Below are positions 15,932-24,768 of a stretch of DNA of 64,000 nucleotides, piece after piece (within the stretch, counting starts at the first letter, position 1; each line of letters opens with the position of its first letter). The notes beneath the pieces are model-generated. The model was not told where the DNA came from. It searched no databases and saw nothing but the letters and a program-made list of their open reading frames with translations. This DNA comes from Sporosarcina sp. D27 (GTDB lineage: Bacteria > Bacillota > Bacilli > Bacillales_A > Planococcaceae): contig NZ_AZUC01000058.1 in NCBI RefSeq assembly GCF_000586555.1, positions 1-64,000 on the forward strand, in the 5' to 3' direction. The position numbers were made by a program, and so were the translations under genes.

Positions 15932-17344
15932 ATGTCAGAGAAGACAGGGAGTTCGAAGAAAAAGTGGAAAATGGAAGCACCACATCCATTCGTTATTTTA
16001 TTTACAGTGATCATCATCATGGCAATCGCGACGTATTTAATTCCTGCGGGGGAGTATGATCGTGCCGTAAATGATGATGGCACCTCGTATGTAGTGGATG
16101 GGTCCTATCATCGAATTGACGCAAAGCCTGCAGGGATTTTGCCAGTGTTTGAAGCGGTACATAAGGGAATGGTGCAAAGCGCACCAATCATCTTTTTCAT
16201 TTTCATAGTAGGTGGTGCGTTTAACGTTTTCCGGGAATCGAATGCAATTGAAGGGGCATTTGGCAGCATATCGTCTAAACTGGAAGGGAAAGAGATGTAT
16301 CTGATCCCGATAGTGATGCTATTCTTCGGGCTAGGTGGAGCTGCAATTGGGATGTTTGAAGAATCGCTACCGTTCATCCTCATTATGATTCCACTTGCGA
16401 TTATGATGGGATTTGACTCGTTAGTCGGGACAGGTATGGTGTTAGTAGGGGTTGCGTCAGGTTTTACGGCTGCCTTTATGAATCCTTTTACAGTCGGCGT
16501 GGCACAAGGGATAGCTGAAGTTCCGATGTTCTCTGGAATGGGATTGCGCGTTGTTTTTTGGGCCATTTATATGGTGGTTGCGATTCTTTACGTACTTCGC
16601 TATGCACATAAAGTACGTAAAAATCCTAAAGCGAGTCTTGTGTATGAAGAGGATAAGAAGCGCAATATCCGAGTGGATCTGGTCAAAGAACATACGTTGA
16701 CAGGGAAGCAGATTACGACACTTATTATTTTGGTCGCAACGCTGATTGCTCTTGGATTCGGGGTTATCAAATTCGAGTGGTACATTACTGAAATTTCTGC
16801 TTTGTTCCTAATTATGGCGCTTATCATCGGTCTCGTAAACGGGAAAGGGATCAACGGCACGGCAGTTTCGTTTGTAAAAGGGTGCGAAGAATTGGTGGTC
16901 GGTGCCTTGGTCGTCGGATTTGCTTACGGTGCTTTGGTCATTTTGCAAGATAGTAGCACGATTGATACGATTCTATATGGAATTACCACGCTAGTTTCAC
17001 AGATGCCTTCGAGTTTAGCTGCGATTGGCATGTACATTATGCAATGCTTGCTCAATATTGTTGTGACATCAGGAAGCGGTCAAGCTGCACTCAGTATGCC
17101 GATCATGACGCCACTTTCCGATCTATTAGGTGTGAGTCGACAAACGTCTGTACTTGCTTTCCAAATGGGTGACGGTTTGACAAATATCATTACGCCAACG
17201 AGTGGTTTACTACTTGCTGCACTCGCAATGGCCAGAATTTCATTTGCTAAATGGTTTAAGTGGGTTTGGCCATTGATTTTGATTCAATTTGTACTTGGAG
17301 CTATATTTGTAACAATTGCGCACGTGTTTGTCTGGCCTGCGTAA
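15932..17344 (+). CDS. YfcC-family (DcuC/ArcD-like) membrane transporter
   Basis: 470-aa permease with about twelve membrane segments. Family strings include HPFVILFTVIIIMAIATYLIPAGEYDR at the N-terminus, FGLGGAAIGMFEESLPFI near residue 131 and VTSGSGQAALSMPIMTPLSDLLG near residue 375. YfcC relatives carry basic amino acids, dicarboxylates or peptides; the exact substrate is unclear. It is 19 bp upstream of an M20 amidohydrolase, so uptake followed by cytosolic deacylation or hydrolysis is likely. ATG 15932 follows GGGGGG. The ARG-box-like palindrome upstream hints at an arginine- or ornithine-derived substrate. Confidence 0.82.
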   Translation: MSEKTGSSKKKWKMEAPHPFVILFTVIIIMAIATYLIPAGEYDRAVNDDGTSYVVDGSYHRIDAKPAGILPVFEAVHKGMVQSAPIIFFIFIVGGAFNVFRESNAIEGAFGSISSKLEGKEMYLIPIVMLFFGLGGAAIGMFEESLPFILIMIPLAIMMGFDSLVGTGMVLVGVASGFTAAFMNPFTVGVAQGIAEVPMFSGMGLRVVFWAIYMVVAILYVLRYAHKVRKNPKASLVYEEDKKRNIRVDLVKEHTLTGKQITTLIILVATLIALGFGVIKFEWYITEISALFLIMALIIGLVNGKGINGTAVSFVKGCEELVVGALVVGFAYGALVILQDSSTIDTILYGITTLVSQMPSSLAAIGMYIMQCLLNIVVTSGSGQAALSMPIMTPLSDLLGVSRQTSVLAFQMGDGLTNIITPTSGLLLAALAMARISFAKWFKWVWPLILIQFVLGAIFVTIAHVFVWPA

Positions 17345-17363
17345 CAACTAAGGAGGAATTGTT

Positions 17364-18548
17364 GTGTTAAATCAATTATTCGATCGTTTAGACGAACTAT
17401 ATCCTGAACAAGTCTCGATTCGCCGCGAGTTGCACCAACATCCGGAACTCTCGAACGAAGAGGTGGAAACACCGAAAATGATCGCGGAATACCTTAGGAA
17501 ACTCGGTATCGATGTACGCGAAGGGGTTGGCGGTCGAGGAGTAGTTGGAACGTTAGTTGGCGGGAAGCCCGGTAGAACGATTGCGTTACGTGCTGATTTT
17601 GATGCATTACCGATCCAAGATGAAAAAGAAGTGCCATACAAATCGAAGGTACCTGGTGTGATGCACGCATGCGGACATGATTTACATACGGCGTCGTTAC
17701 TCGGTGTTGCGAAAGTGCTGTCTGAAGTACGGGAACAGATCCCAGGTACTGTGATTTTCGTTCACCAATTTGCGGAAGAAACGACACCTGGTGGAGCAGA
17801 TTTAATGGTTAAAGATGGCTGTTTGGATGGCGTTGACGTCATTTATGGTGCACACGTCATGTCGACTGAACCTGTTGGTACAGTGCAAGTAATGGAAGGG
17901 TATTCGTCTTCAGCGCAAGATGATTTCACGATTGAAGTGATTGGAAAAGGCGGTCACGGCGCGTCTCCCCATGAAACGGTTGACGCACTTGTTACAGCAA
18001 GTCAGCTCGTCGTCAATTTGCAGCAAATTGTTAGTCGTCGTGTGAGTCCGCAACAAGCGGCGGCTGTGACAGTCGGTTCGTTGCATAGTGGTGAAGGGCA
18101 TAATGTCATTCCAAACCAAGCAATCATTAAAGGAACCGTCCGAACGTATAACGAAGAAGTTCGTGAAATGATTGAAGGCGCGTTGAAGCAAATCGTGAAA
18201 TCCACGTGTGAAGCGGCGGGTGCCGAGTATAAGTTGGATTACATCAGTGATTGCCCTTCCATTTGGAATGATCCTGAAGAGACCGCGCGAGTAAAAGACG
18301 TAGCAACGAAGATTTTCAGCGAAGAAAAAGTGAGTTACGGTGAACCGATGATGGGAAGTGAAGACTTTGCCTACTATCAGAAAGCGGTGAAGGGTTCGTT
18401 CTTCATTGCTGGCGGAAGAAATCCTGAAATTCAAGCTGTCTACCCACATCATCACCCTATGTTCGATGTAGATGAACGCTCGATGGAATATATCGGGAAG
18501 ACATTTATTGGACTGGTATTTGAAGAAGTATTGAACGAACGATTATAA
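17364..18548 (+). CDS. M20D amidohydrolase / N-acyl-amino acid deacylase
   Basis: 394-aa dinuclear metallohydrolase of the M20D group (hippuricase, N-acetyl-amino acid deacetylase, AbgB-like). It has RRELHQHPELS near residue 20, RADFDALPIQD, the metal-binding HACGHDLHT near residue 100, the catalytic glutamates in FAEETTPGGA and the dimer-lid domain starting IGKGGHGASPHE near residue 194; HHHPMFDVDE lies at the C-terminus. The start is GTG 17364, 8 nt after AGGAGG. It forms an operon with the YfcC transporter, whose import substrate it probably cleaves. Not distinguishable by sequence from related peptidases. Confidence 0.88.
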   Translation: MLNQLFDRLDELYPEQVSIRRELHQHPELSNEEVETPKMIAEYLRKLGIDVREGVGGRGVVGTLVGGKPGRTIALRADFDALPIQDEKEVPYKSKVPGVMHACGHDLHTASLLGVAKVLSEVREQIPGTVIFVHQFAEETTPGGADLMVKDGCLDGVDVIYGAHVMSTEPVGTVQVMEGYSSSAQDDFTIEVIGKGGHGASPHETVDALVTASQLVVNLQQIVSRRVSPQQAAAVTVGSLHSGEGHNVIPNQAIIKGTVRTYNEEVREMIEGALKQIVKSTCEAAGAEYKLDYISDCPSIWNDPEETARVKDVATKIFSEEKVSYGEPMMGSEDFAYYQKAVKGSFFIAGGRNPEIQAVYPHHHPMFDVDERSMEYIGKTFIGLVFEEVLNERL

Positions 18549-18560
18549 GTGAACACTACA

Positions 18561-18600
18561 AAAGCTCGTACCCTTGTCAGTAAAGGGGTACGAGCTTTTT
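18561..18600 (+). terminator. Terminator between M20 hydrolase and ytaF (bidirectional)
   Basis: AAAGCTCGTACCC/GGGTACGAGCTTT 13-bp stem followed by TT; A-rich on the other side, so it can serve both convergent genes. Confidence 0.85.
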
Positions 18601-18612
18601 GTGTGGGGGATG

Positions 18613-19182
18613 TTAAAAAAGTACTTCGACTAACCCAATTATGATGAGCAATCCACCTGCAATTCCAGCTGGATACTTGCCAATCCACGTACGAGAAAGA
18701 ATCGATCCGAATCGATGGCTTGCGCCAATTGTGATGAATGAAAAGAAACCGACCGAGGAAATCGTGCCAAGCATGGAGCTGCCACTAACGCCCATTCCGA
18801 ATCCCGCCGCCAAACAATTTGCCGACAACAAAAAGCCGAGAGGGAGCGCTTCGCGAATGGAAATAATCCGGTCGCCATCAATATCCGCGACTGTGGGATT
18901 TTCAAATGGATTCGGTTGTACAGGCTTTGGCTGGAGCAACATCCAAACACCGATACTACTTAGCAACAACCCGCCTATGAGATCAGCAGTCCAGACTGAT
19001 ATATAGGTCGACAACCTGTCACCAGTGACCATTGCGAAATACGTAACAATCATCGACACGAGCGCAATGGTGACGTTCGATCGAAGGGGGATCTTCGTTT
19101 TTTGAATCCCATAAGCTAATCCAATCCCTAAATTATCTAAGTTGGCAGCGATGCCAAGGAAAAGTATCATAATCCACTGCAT
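18613..19182 (-). CDS. ytaF: YtaF/MntP-family sporulation membrane protein
   Basis: 189-aa protein with six hydrophobic segments and the LysE/MntP-superfamily pattern of two three-helix halves. The conserved acidic-asparagine motif of helix 1 (NLDNLGIGLAYGI) and of helix 4 (LGFLLSANCLAAGFGMGVSG) are both present. The central cytosolic loop DIDGDRIIS is usual for YtaF. YtaF is annotated as a sporulation protein in Bacillus and is related to manganese exporters; ion export is inferred. Start has GAGGAGG 8 nt upstream. Convergent with the M20 operon. Confidence 0.85.
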   Translation of the reverse strand: MQWIMILFLGIAANLDNLGIGLAYGIQKTKIPLRSNVTIALVSMIVTYFAMVTGDRLSTYISVWTADLIGGLLLSSIGVWMLLQPKPVQPNPFENPTVADIDGDRIISIREALPLGFLLSANCLAAGFGMGVSGSSMLGTISSVGFFSFITIGASHRFGSILSRTWIGKYPAGIAGGLLIIIGLVEVLF

Positions 19183-19270
19183 AGTCCTTGCCTCCTCGGT
19201 GTACCCTGCAGTATATGCAGGGGGGACTGGAAGGAAGGGGCGTCTGCATTAGATGGTGGGGCGATTCTTA

Positions 19271-20190
19271 GGATTGAATTGTGTCTCGATGCCGATAAAT
19301 TCGCCCGTGTTGCCGATTGTTCGGATGATAATGCCGATTCCAGTGTCCATATTGCCGAATCGTCCCGTCAAGGTACCGATAAGTGGTAGCATCTTTCCGA
19401 TTCAACTTCACAGCGGTGGAGCCCAGCCCTCAACAAGCGAAGCGCACCCAATGTAATCCCTTAACCGTGTTGAATTGTGTCTCGTTATCGAGAAATGCTG
19501 CTAAGTGTCGGAGAAATGTCCGTGAGTGAACGAGAAACTCACTTGAGTGAAGGATAAATCTCTCGCAGTGACGGATAACCGCCAAGATGTGTCGGACAAA
19601 GCTAGAGCTGCTTCTCCCAGAGAGCTAGCCCATCCTTCAACAAGCGAAGCGCGCCCAATGTAATCCCTTAACCGTGTTGAATGGTGTCACGTTATCGAGA
19701 AATTCTGCTAAGTGTCGGAGAAATGTTCGTGAGTGAAGGAGAAACCCACTTGAGTGATGAAGAAATCTCTCGCAGTGACGGACAACCGCCGAGATGTGTC
19801 GTACAAAGCTGGAGCGTCTTCTCCCAGAGAGGTAGCCCATCCCTCAATAAGCGAAGCGCAGCCAATAAATCCCTTAACCGTGTTGAATGGTGTCTCGTTA
19901 TCGAGAAACTTCGCTAAGTGTCGGAGAAATGCCCGTGAGTGAAGGAGAAATCTCTCGCAGTGAAGGACAATCGTCGAGATGTGTCGGACAAAGCTGGAGT
20001 TGCTTCTCCCAGAGAGCTAGCCCATCCCTCAATAAGCGAAGCGCTACCAATAAATCCCTTAACCGTGTTGAATGGTATCTCATTATCGAGAAACTTCGCT
20101 AAATGTCGGAGAAATGCCCGTGAGTGAACGAGAAATCTATCGCATTGACGGACAACCGCCGAGATGTGTCGGAGAACTCTCAAATGTCTC
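19271..20190 (-). repeat. Dispersed repeat cluster, five modules, class-a then class-b arrays
   Basis: Modules (read on the plus strand as GTTGAATTGTGTCTCGTTATCGAG) start at about 19273, 19469, 19676, 19882 and 20067. The array 19291-19400 is class a (CCGAT core every 21 bp); the following arrays are class b, with cores like AGTGTCGGAGAAATG every 21 bp. Between modules lies AAGCGAAGCGC..CCAAT..AATCCCTTAA. The unit 19882-20067 is 185 bp instead of 206, lacking exactly one 21-bp unit. Open frames of 60-90 codons on both strands follow from the 21-bp (7-codon) period and lack ribosome binding sites, so I do not call genes. Confidence 0.85.
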
Positions 20191-20238
20191 AATTTAATTG
20201 ATTACTCAAAAAATCTACAAACTAGTTATGGAAAACCA

Positions 20239-20291
20239 TTGCCCCAACCAAGCTCACTATGCTATTCTATAAATGTGTAATCGGTTACACA
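20239..20291 (+). promoter_or_regulatory. Promoter and LacI-type operator of the rbsK operon
   Basis: TTGCCC (20239-20244) and TATTCT (20263-20268), 18-bp spacer. The operator TGTGTAATCGGTTACACA (20274-20291) has perfect 7-bp arms around TCGG and covers the expected start site. Matching sites lie before lacI and nupC. Confidence 0.75.
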
Positions 20292-20337
20292 TGGAAATGA
20301 AATTCCTGTCTACTACTACTTGAAAACAGGTGATGAA

Positions 20338-21240
20338 TTGAAGAAACGTATTGTCGTTGTCGGCAGTTTAAATATGGATATTATTATTTCAACAGATCGT
20401 TTGCCAAAAATTGGAGAAACAATTTTAGGAAGTGAAGTCAACTACCTTCCTGGTGGTAAAGGCGCCAATCAAGCCGTCAGCATCGCCCGTCTTGGTGGCG
20501 ATGTCACTATGATTGGAGCAGTTGGCCAAGACGAATTCGGGAAAAGCTTACTTGAACAAATGGACCAAAATCAAGTGAATACCGCGTTCATCGAACAAGT
20601 CAAGGACGTCAAAACAGGTATCGCAGATATTTTTCACGTCAATCATGATAACTGTATCGTCGTTGTTCCTGGCGCGAATTTCACACTGACTCCCGATAAA
20701 ATCACATCAGAAATGGAGCAACTAATCGCTCAATCGGATGTGTTGTTAACACAACTCGAAATTCCACTTGAAACAGTTCAGAAAGTCTTAGAAATCGCAA
20801 ACAAAAATAACGTCAAAACGATCCTGAACCCAGCTCCTGCGCAAACACTACCTGCAGAATTGCTGAAACTCGTCGATTATTTGACACCCAATGAAACCGA
20901 ATTTGCTCTACTTGCTGAGCACACGTTCACAACAAATGACGAACTCGCGAACCTTATGAAAGAATGGGAAGCCGCGTATAACCAAACGCTGATCGTCACA
21001 CTCGGCAAGCAGGGAAGTGCGTATTTAAAAGAAGGCAAACTAGTCATTACTCCCGCTGAAAAAGTGGCAGTCGTCGACACGACAGGCGCCGGTGATTCGT
21101 TTAACGGAGCGCTTGCAGTCGGCATGGCAGAAGAAAAGTCACTTCCTGAAATGATTGCATTCGCAACGAAAGTCGCTGCACGTGCCGTGACAAAATTCGG
21201 CGCACAAGACGGTATGCCGTACGCCGCTGACTTGGATTAA
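20338..21240 (+). CDS. rbsK: Ribokinase
   Basis: 300-aa PfkB-family sugar kinase; phosphorylates ribose to ribose-5-phosphate with ATP. The N-terminal KKRIVVVGSLNMDIIISTD and YLPGGKGANQAV (PfkB signature 1) are typical of ribokinase, and VVDTTGAGDSFNGALAVG near residue 240 is signature 2 with the catalytic Asp. The frame extends to TTG 20320, but TTG 20338 with AGGTGAT upstream matches family N-termini. First gene of an operon with an M20 hydrolase, a nucleoside hydrolase and a base permease; it would salvage the ribose freed from nucleosides. Confidence 0.9.
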   Translation: MKKRIVVVGSLNMDIIISTDRLPKIGETILGSEVNYLPGGKGANQAVSIARLGGDVTMIGAVGQDEFGKSLLEQMDQNQVNTAFIEQVKDVKTGIADIFHVNHDNCIVVVPGANFTLTPDKITSEMEQLIAQSDVLLTQLEIPLETVQKVLEIANKNNVKTILNPAPAQTLPAELLKLVDYLTPNETEFALLAEHTFTTNDELANLMKEWEAAYNQTLIVTLGKQGSAYLKEGKLVITPAEKVAVVDTTGAGDSFNGALAVGMAEEKSLPEMIAFATKVAARAVTKFGAQDGMPYAADLD

Positions 21241-21263
21241 TTCACACAAAAGGAGACGATACG

Positions 21264-22463
21264 ATGGAAACGATTTCTGTCCAATGGATCGAAGAACGCC
21301 TCGATGGGTATCTCCGAGACACATATAAACATCTACACATGAACCCAGAATTGAGTAAGGAAGAAACGAATACTCAAAGCTTCATTCAACAAGAATTGGA
21401 TCGCATCGGGATCACACACAGAGCGATGGCAAAAACAGGCGTCTGCGCGGAAATTTCGGGCGCGAACCCTGGAAAGACGATTCTAATGCGGTGCGACATC
21501 GACGCGTTACCAATCGAAGAAGACACAGGACTCGACTATAGCTCGAAAAACAAAGGTGTCATGCATGCGTGCGGTCACGATGCCCACACAACAATCGGTC
21601 TTGCCATTTTAACAATCCTGAAAGAGCGCAAAGACGAGTGGAACGGGACGGTTAAAATCATGTTCCAACCTACGGAAGAAGCGCAACCGGGTGGAGCGCA
21701 ACCGATGATCGATGAGGGGATCCTCGAGAATCCGAAAGTTGACGCGGCCATTTGTCTTCACACGAATCCATTCCTTGCACCGGGCGTCTTTGAGATGAAA
21801 CCTGGATACATGCTTGCGAACACGGATCGCGTGTACATTACGCTGATCGGTAAAGGTGGTCACGCTGCAGCACCACAACAAGGAATTGACGCAATTGCGA
21901 TGGCAGGTCAATTTGTAACAGGTGTGCAAAATATCGTGTCGCGCCAAACGTCTCCGCTGGACAATGGGGTCATCACGTTCGGAACAATCAATGGAGGAAC
22001 GACTTCGAACGTACTATGCGGTCGTGTAGAAATCTCGGGAACGGTTCGTACTATTAAAACCGAAACTCAAGATAAAATCGCCTCTCAACTTGAAGTGTTG
22101 CTCCGTTCTATTACGGAATTTTGGGGTGGATCGTACGAGTACAACTACAGTAAAGGATATCCAGCAAGCTGGAATGACCCTGAACTGACGGATGTATTGA
22201 CGAAATCGGTCACTAATACATTCGGAGAACAGTCTGTCGTTGTCAATGAACACCCATATATGAGTGGTGACGATTTCTCGGTTGTAGCAAGTGAAGTACC
22301 GTCCGTCTTCATGTATTGGGGTACGGGTTCATCCGAAAAAGAGAATTTCCCTTGGCATAACGCAAAGTATCATGTGAATTTAGATGCGTTGAAGTATGGC
22401 GTAGCGACAGGCTTACACTGCATTACAGAATTACTAGAATGTGAAAAGGTGGGACAAGCATGA
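21264..22463 (+). CDS. M20D amidohydrolase in the nucleoside operon
   Basis: 399-aa metallohydrolase related to the 17.4-kb enzyme but clearly different. Motifs: KHLHMNPELSKEE near residue 22, RCDIDALPIEED, HACGHDAHTT near residue 97, the catalytic FQPTEEAQPGGA, and IGKGGHAAAPQQG near residue 191. It overlaps the nucleoside hydrolase gene by 4 nt (ATGA at 22460-22463), so its product is made in step with it. The role in nucleoside salvage is not obvious; N-acyl or ureido breakdown products of bases or an amidated nucleoside are possible substrates. ATG 21264 follows AAAGGAGA. Confidence 0.85.
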   Translation: METISVQWIEERLDGYLRDTYKHLHMNPELSKEETNTQSFIQQELDRIGITHRAMAKTGVCAEISGANPGKTILMRCDIDALPIEEDTGLDYSSKNKGVMHACGHDAHTTIGLAILTILKERKDEWNGTVKIMFQPTEEAQPGGAQPMIDEGILENPKVDAAICLHTNPFLAPGVFEMKPGYMLANTDRVYITLIGKGGHAAAPQQGIDAIAMAGQFVTGVQNIVSRQTSPLDNGVITFGTINGGTTSNVLCGRVEISGTVRTIKTETQDKIASQLEVLLRSITEFWGGSYEYNYSKGYPASWNDPELTDVLTKSVTNTFGEQSVVVNEHPYMSGDDFSVVASEVPSVFMYWGTGSSEKENFPWHNAKYHVNLDALKYGVATGLHCITELLECEKVGQA

Positions 22464-23380
22464 AAAAAGTAATCATTGACGTAGATACTGGAATTGACGA
22501 CGCAATCGGGATTTTGCTCGCAGAAAAGAGTGGAATGGCTGACATCCTCGGTATTACGACGGTGAACGGCAATACCTCTCTTGAACAAGCGACTATTAAC
22601 ACACGTAAAGTGACGACACTCCTTGGTCGCGATGACTTGAAAGTGGTCCAAGGTGCAAATCGTCCACTTATGCGCGAACCATTTTTCGAAGTGAGTGTTC
22701 ACGGGAACGACGGAATCGGTGGCGCGTTAAAAGAGATGGAAGTGGAAATCCGCGATGAAGGCTTTGCACCGGATTTCATCATCGAACAAGCCAAGAAATA
22801 TCCAGGTGAAATCACTGTGATTTTGTTGGCACCACTCACAAACATGGCCCTTGCACTTCGTAAAGAGCCACGTCTAAAAGAATGGTTAAAAGAGCTTGTC
22901 ATCATGGGCGGAGCTGTAGACCATCCGGGAAATATCACAGCAACTGCTGAGTACAACATGTACATCGATCCGGAAGCTGCGAAAATTGTGTTCCATTCAG
23001 GAATTCCCATTACATTGGTTGGACTCGATGTGACGGCGAATACATTGCTCACGAAAAAAGACGTCGAAGCGATCCAACCAGGACCAGCGCGTGATTTTGT
23101 TGAGGAGTCGACGGTTCATTACATGAATCACTACCTTCAGAGAAATGGTAAAGAAGCGTGCTCGATGCATGACCCGTTAGCGGTTGGTGTTGCGCTTGAT
23201 CGGTCGCTTGTGAAAACTAAGAAATACTTCGTGGATGTTGAAACGAAGAGTGAACTATGTGATGGACAAACGGTTTGCGACTTCAAAAATTATTACAAGA
23301 AGGAACCGAATGTGGACGTTTGTTTAGAAGTGGATGAAGCACGATTCATCCAAACGCTTGTCGATACATTGAGTAAGTAA
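22460..23380 (+). CDS. Inosine-uridine preferring nucleoside hydrolase
   Basis: 306-aa nucleoside N-ribohydrolase, cleaving nucleosides to ribose and free base. The calcium-binding DVDTGIDDA motif is at residues 7-15, HGNDGIGG near residue 81, the PLTNMALAL segment near 126 and the second calcium-site region CSMHDPLAVGVAL near residue 235. The length is standard. Translationally coupled to the upstream M20 hydrolase and followed after 11 bp by a terminator hairpin, then by a base permease. Its ribose would feed rbsK in the same operon. Confidence 0.92.
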   Translation: MKKVIIDVDTGIDDAIGILLAEKSGMADILGITTVNGNTSLEQATINTRKVTTLLGRDDLKVVQGANRPLMREPFFEVSVHGNDGIGGALKEMEVEIRDEGFAPDFIIEQAKKYPGEITVILLAPLTNMALALRKEPRLKEWLKELVIMGGAVDHPGNITATAEYNMYIDPEAAKIVFHSGIPITLVGLDVTANTLLTKKDVEAIQPGPARDFVEESTVHYMNHYLQRNGKEACSMHDPLAVGVALDRSLVKTKKYFVDVETKSELCDGQTVCDFKNYYKKEPNVDVCLEVDEARFIQTLVDTLSK

Positions 23381-23391
23381 CCGTTTATTGG

Positions 23392-23422
23392 AGTCTGACA
23401 TTGGCCTGTCAGACTTTTTTTA
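23392..23422 (+). terminator. Hairpin terminator inside the rbsK operon
   Basis: AGTCTGACA/TGTCAGACT perfect 9-bp stem, TTGGCC loop, seven T. It separates iunH from the permease, 33 bp ahead of the permease start, so it may lower permease expression rather than end the operon. Confidence 0.8.
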
Positions 23423-23454
23423 TTCGATTTTTCATAAAGAAAGCAGGAGGTCCT

Positions 23455-24744
23455 ATGTCGCGTTTATCTACACCCGCTTTTTCAGTTGCCGGCGTGCAAT
23501 GGCTGTTTTTCATGGTCGTCAATACAGTGGTCGTCCCGCTTTCAATCGGTACCGCATTTGGTCTGACAGAAGCGGAAACAGCTGGACTAATTCGAACCTC
23601 ATTCGTCACGATAGGTGTTATGAGTCTATTACAGGGGCTGATTGGTCATCGTTATCCACTACTCGAAGGTCATGGTGGAATTTGGTGGGGACTTGTCTTA
23701 AGTTTGTGTGCGTCTGCCCCTGCAATGGGTTTAAGCTACTCAGAACTTGGTGGAAGTTTGGCAGTTGGGATGCTACTTGCAGGCGTAGTGACGATCGTTC
23801 TTGGAGCAATTGGATTTATAGAAATCTTACAGAAAATATTTAATCCCGTAGTCCTGGTAATTTACTTGTTCCTGCTTGCTGTTCAGCTCATCCTGTACTT
23901 TTTTAAAGGAATGATGGGAATTGGAGAGGATGGGGCTATCAATTTGCCTGTCGCGCTTCTGTCTGTTGTAATCGTCATTGTGGTACTAGTCATGTCGCTG
24001 AAAGGGAAGGGAAGCATCGCCAATTTTTCTATACTTTTCGGAATGCTAGGAGGATGGATTTCTTACGTGCTGCTCTTTGGGAGTGAATCTCCACCGACTA
24101 GTGGCGGTATGATTTTTCAACTGCTACCACTCGGAGGATTGAAACTGCATGTCGGTATTGTCGTAACTGCCTTCATCGCAGGGCTCATTAACATGGCAAA
24201 CTCCCTTGTCGCGATTTCGACAGTGGAGGAACTGTATGACAACAAAACGTCAACTAGTCGTTACAAAGCATCTTATTATGTGACAGGTGCCGGTACGATT
24301 GTCGCTGGTTTGTTTGGATTAATACCACTAGGTCCTTATTCGTCCTCCATCGGGTTTCTGCAAAGTACAAAAATCCTTCAAAGAGGACCATTCATTTTAG
24401 GAAGCATCTTATTCGTTATTCTGGGTCTTGTGCCGGCGCTTGGCGGCTTTTTCTCAACACTTCCTGCACCAATAGGGGACGCGGTATTATTTGTTGCGTA
24501 TCTACAGCTATTCAGCACGGCAATCAGAAATATCCGTAAGCTCCAGATCGAAACAGTCTCGCTATTTCGTCTAACGATTCCGATGTTAGTTGGCCTTAGT
24601 CTTTTAAATGCACCGCCTGAAACGTTCAGTTCGTTTCCTGTCATGCTGCAACCGCTGATCAGTAACGGCTTGCTAGTCGGTGTACTGCTGTCCGTCATCA
24701 TGGAATTCATAGCCCGCAACAAGCAAAAGGAGCTCCCGGTTTAA
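23455..24744 (+). CDS. NCS2-family uracil/xanthine permease
   Basis: 429-aa membrane protein with about twelve to fourteen helices. The N-terminal AGVQWLFFMVVNTVVVPLSIG and HGGIWWGLVLSLC are typical of the nucleobase-cation symporter 2 family (UraA/PbuX group), as is the signature region around PLGPYSSSIGFLQSTKI. It would move a free purine or pyrimidine base; import or export cannot be settled. Its place after the nucleoside hydrolase suggests handling of the released base. ATG 23455 has GCAGGAGG 5 nt upstream; upstream codons of the open frame overlap the terminator and are not used. Confidence 0.85.
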   Translation: MSRLSTPAFSVAGVQWLFFMVVNTVVVPLSIGTAFGLTEAETAGLIRTSFVTIGVMSLLQGLIGHRYPLLEGHGGIWWGLVLSLCASAPAMGLSYSELGGSLAVGMLLAGVVTIVLGAIGFIEILQKIFNPVVLVIYLFLLAVQLILYFFKGMMGIGEDGAINLPVALLSVVIVIVVLVMSLKGKGSIANFSILFGMLGGWISYVLLFGSESPPTSGGMIFQLLPLGGLKLHVGIVVTAFIAGLINMANSLVAISTVEELYDNKTSTSRYKASYYVTGAGTIVAGLFGLIPLGPYSSSIGFLQSTKILQRGPFILGSILFVILGLVPALGGFFSTLPAPIGDAVLFVAYLQLFSTAIRNIRKLQIETVSLFRLTIPMLVGLSLLNAPPETFSSFPVMLQPLISNGLLVGVLLSVIMEFIARNKQKELPV

Positions 24745-24760
24745 TGGGGAGCTCCTTTTG
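24724..24760. terminator. Bidirectional terminator between NCS2 permease and lacI
   Basis: CAAAAGGAGCTCCC/GGGAGCTCCTTTTG, a perfect 14-bp stem with a 9-nt loop; T and A tracts on both sides serve both convergent genes. The stem includes the last codons of the permease gene. Confidence 0.85.
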
Positions 24761-24768
24761 CTTGGCAG

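Noticed and set aside
19253-20190. Many 60-90 codon open frames on both strands inside the repeat clusters
   Set aside because: They arise because the 21-bp unit is seven codons without stops; they have no ribosome binding sites, repeat each other and match no family.
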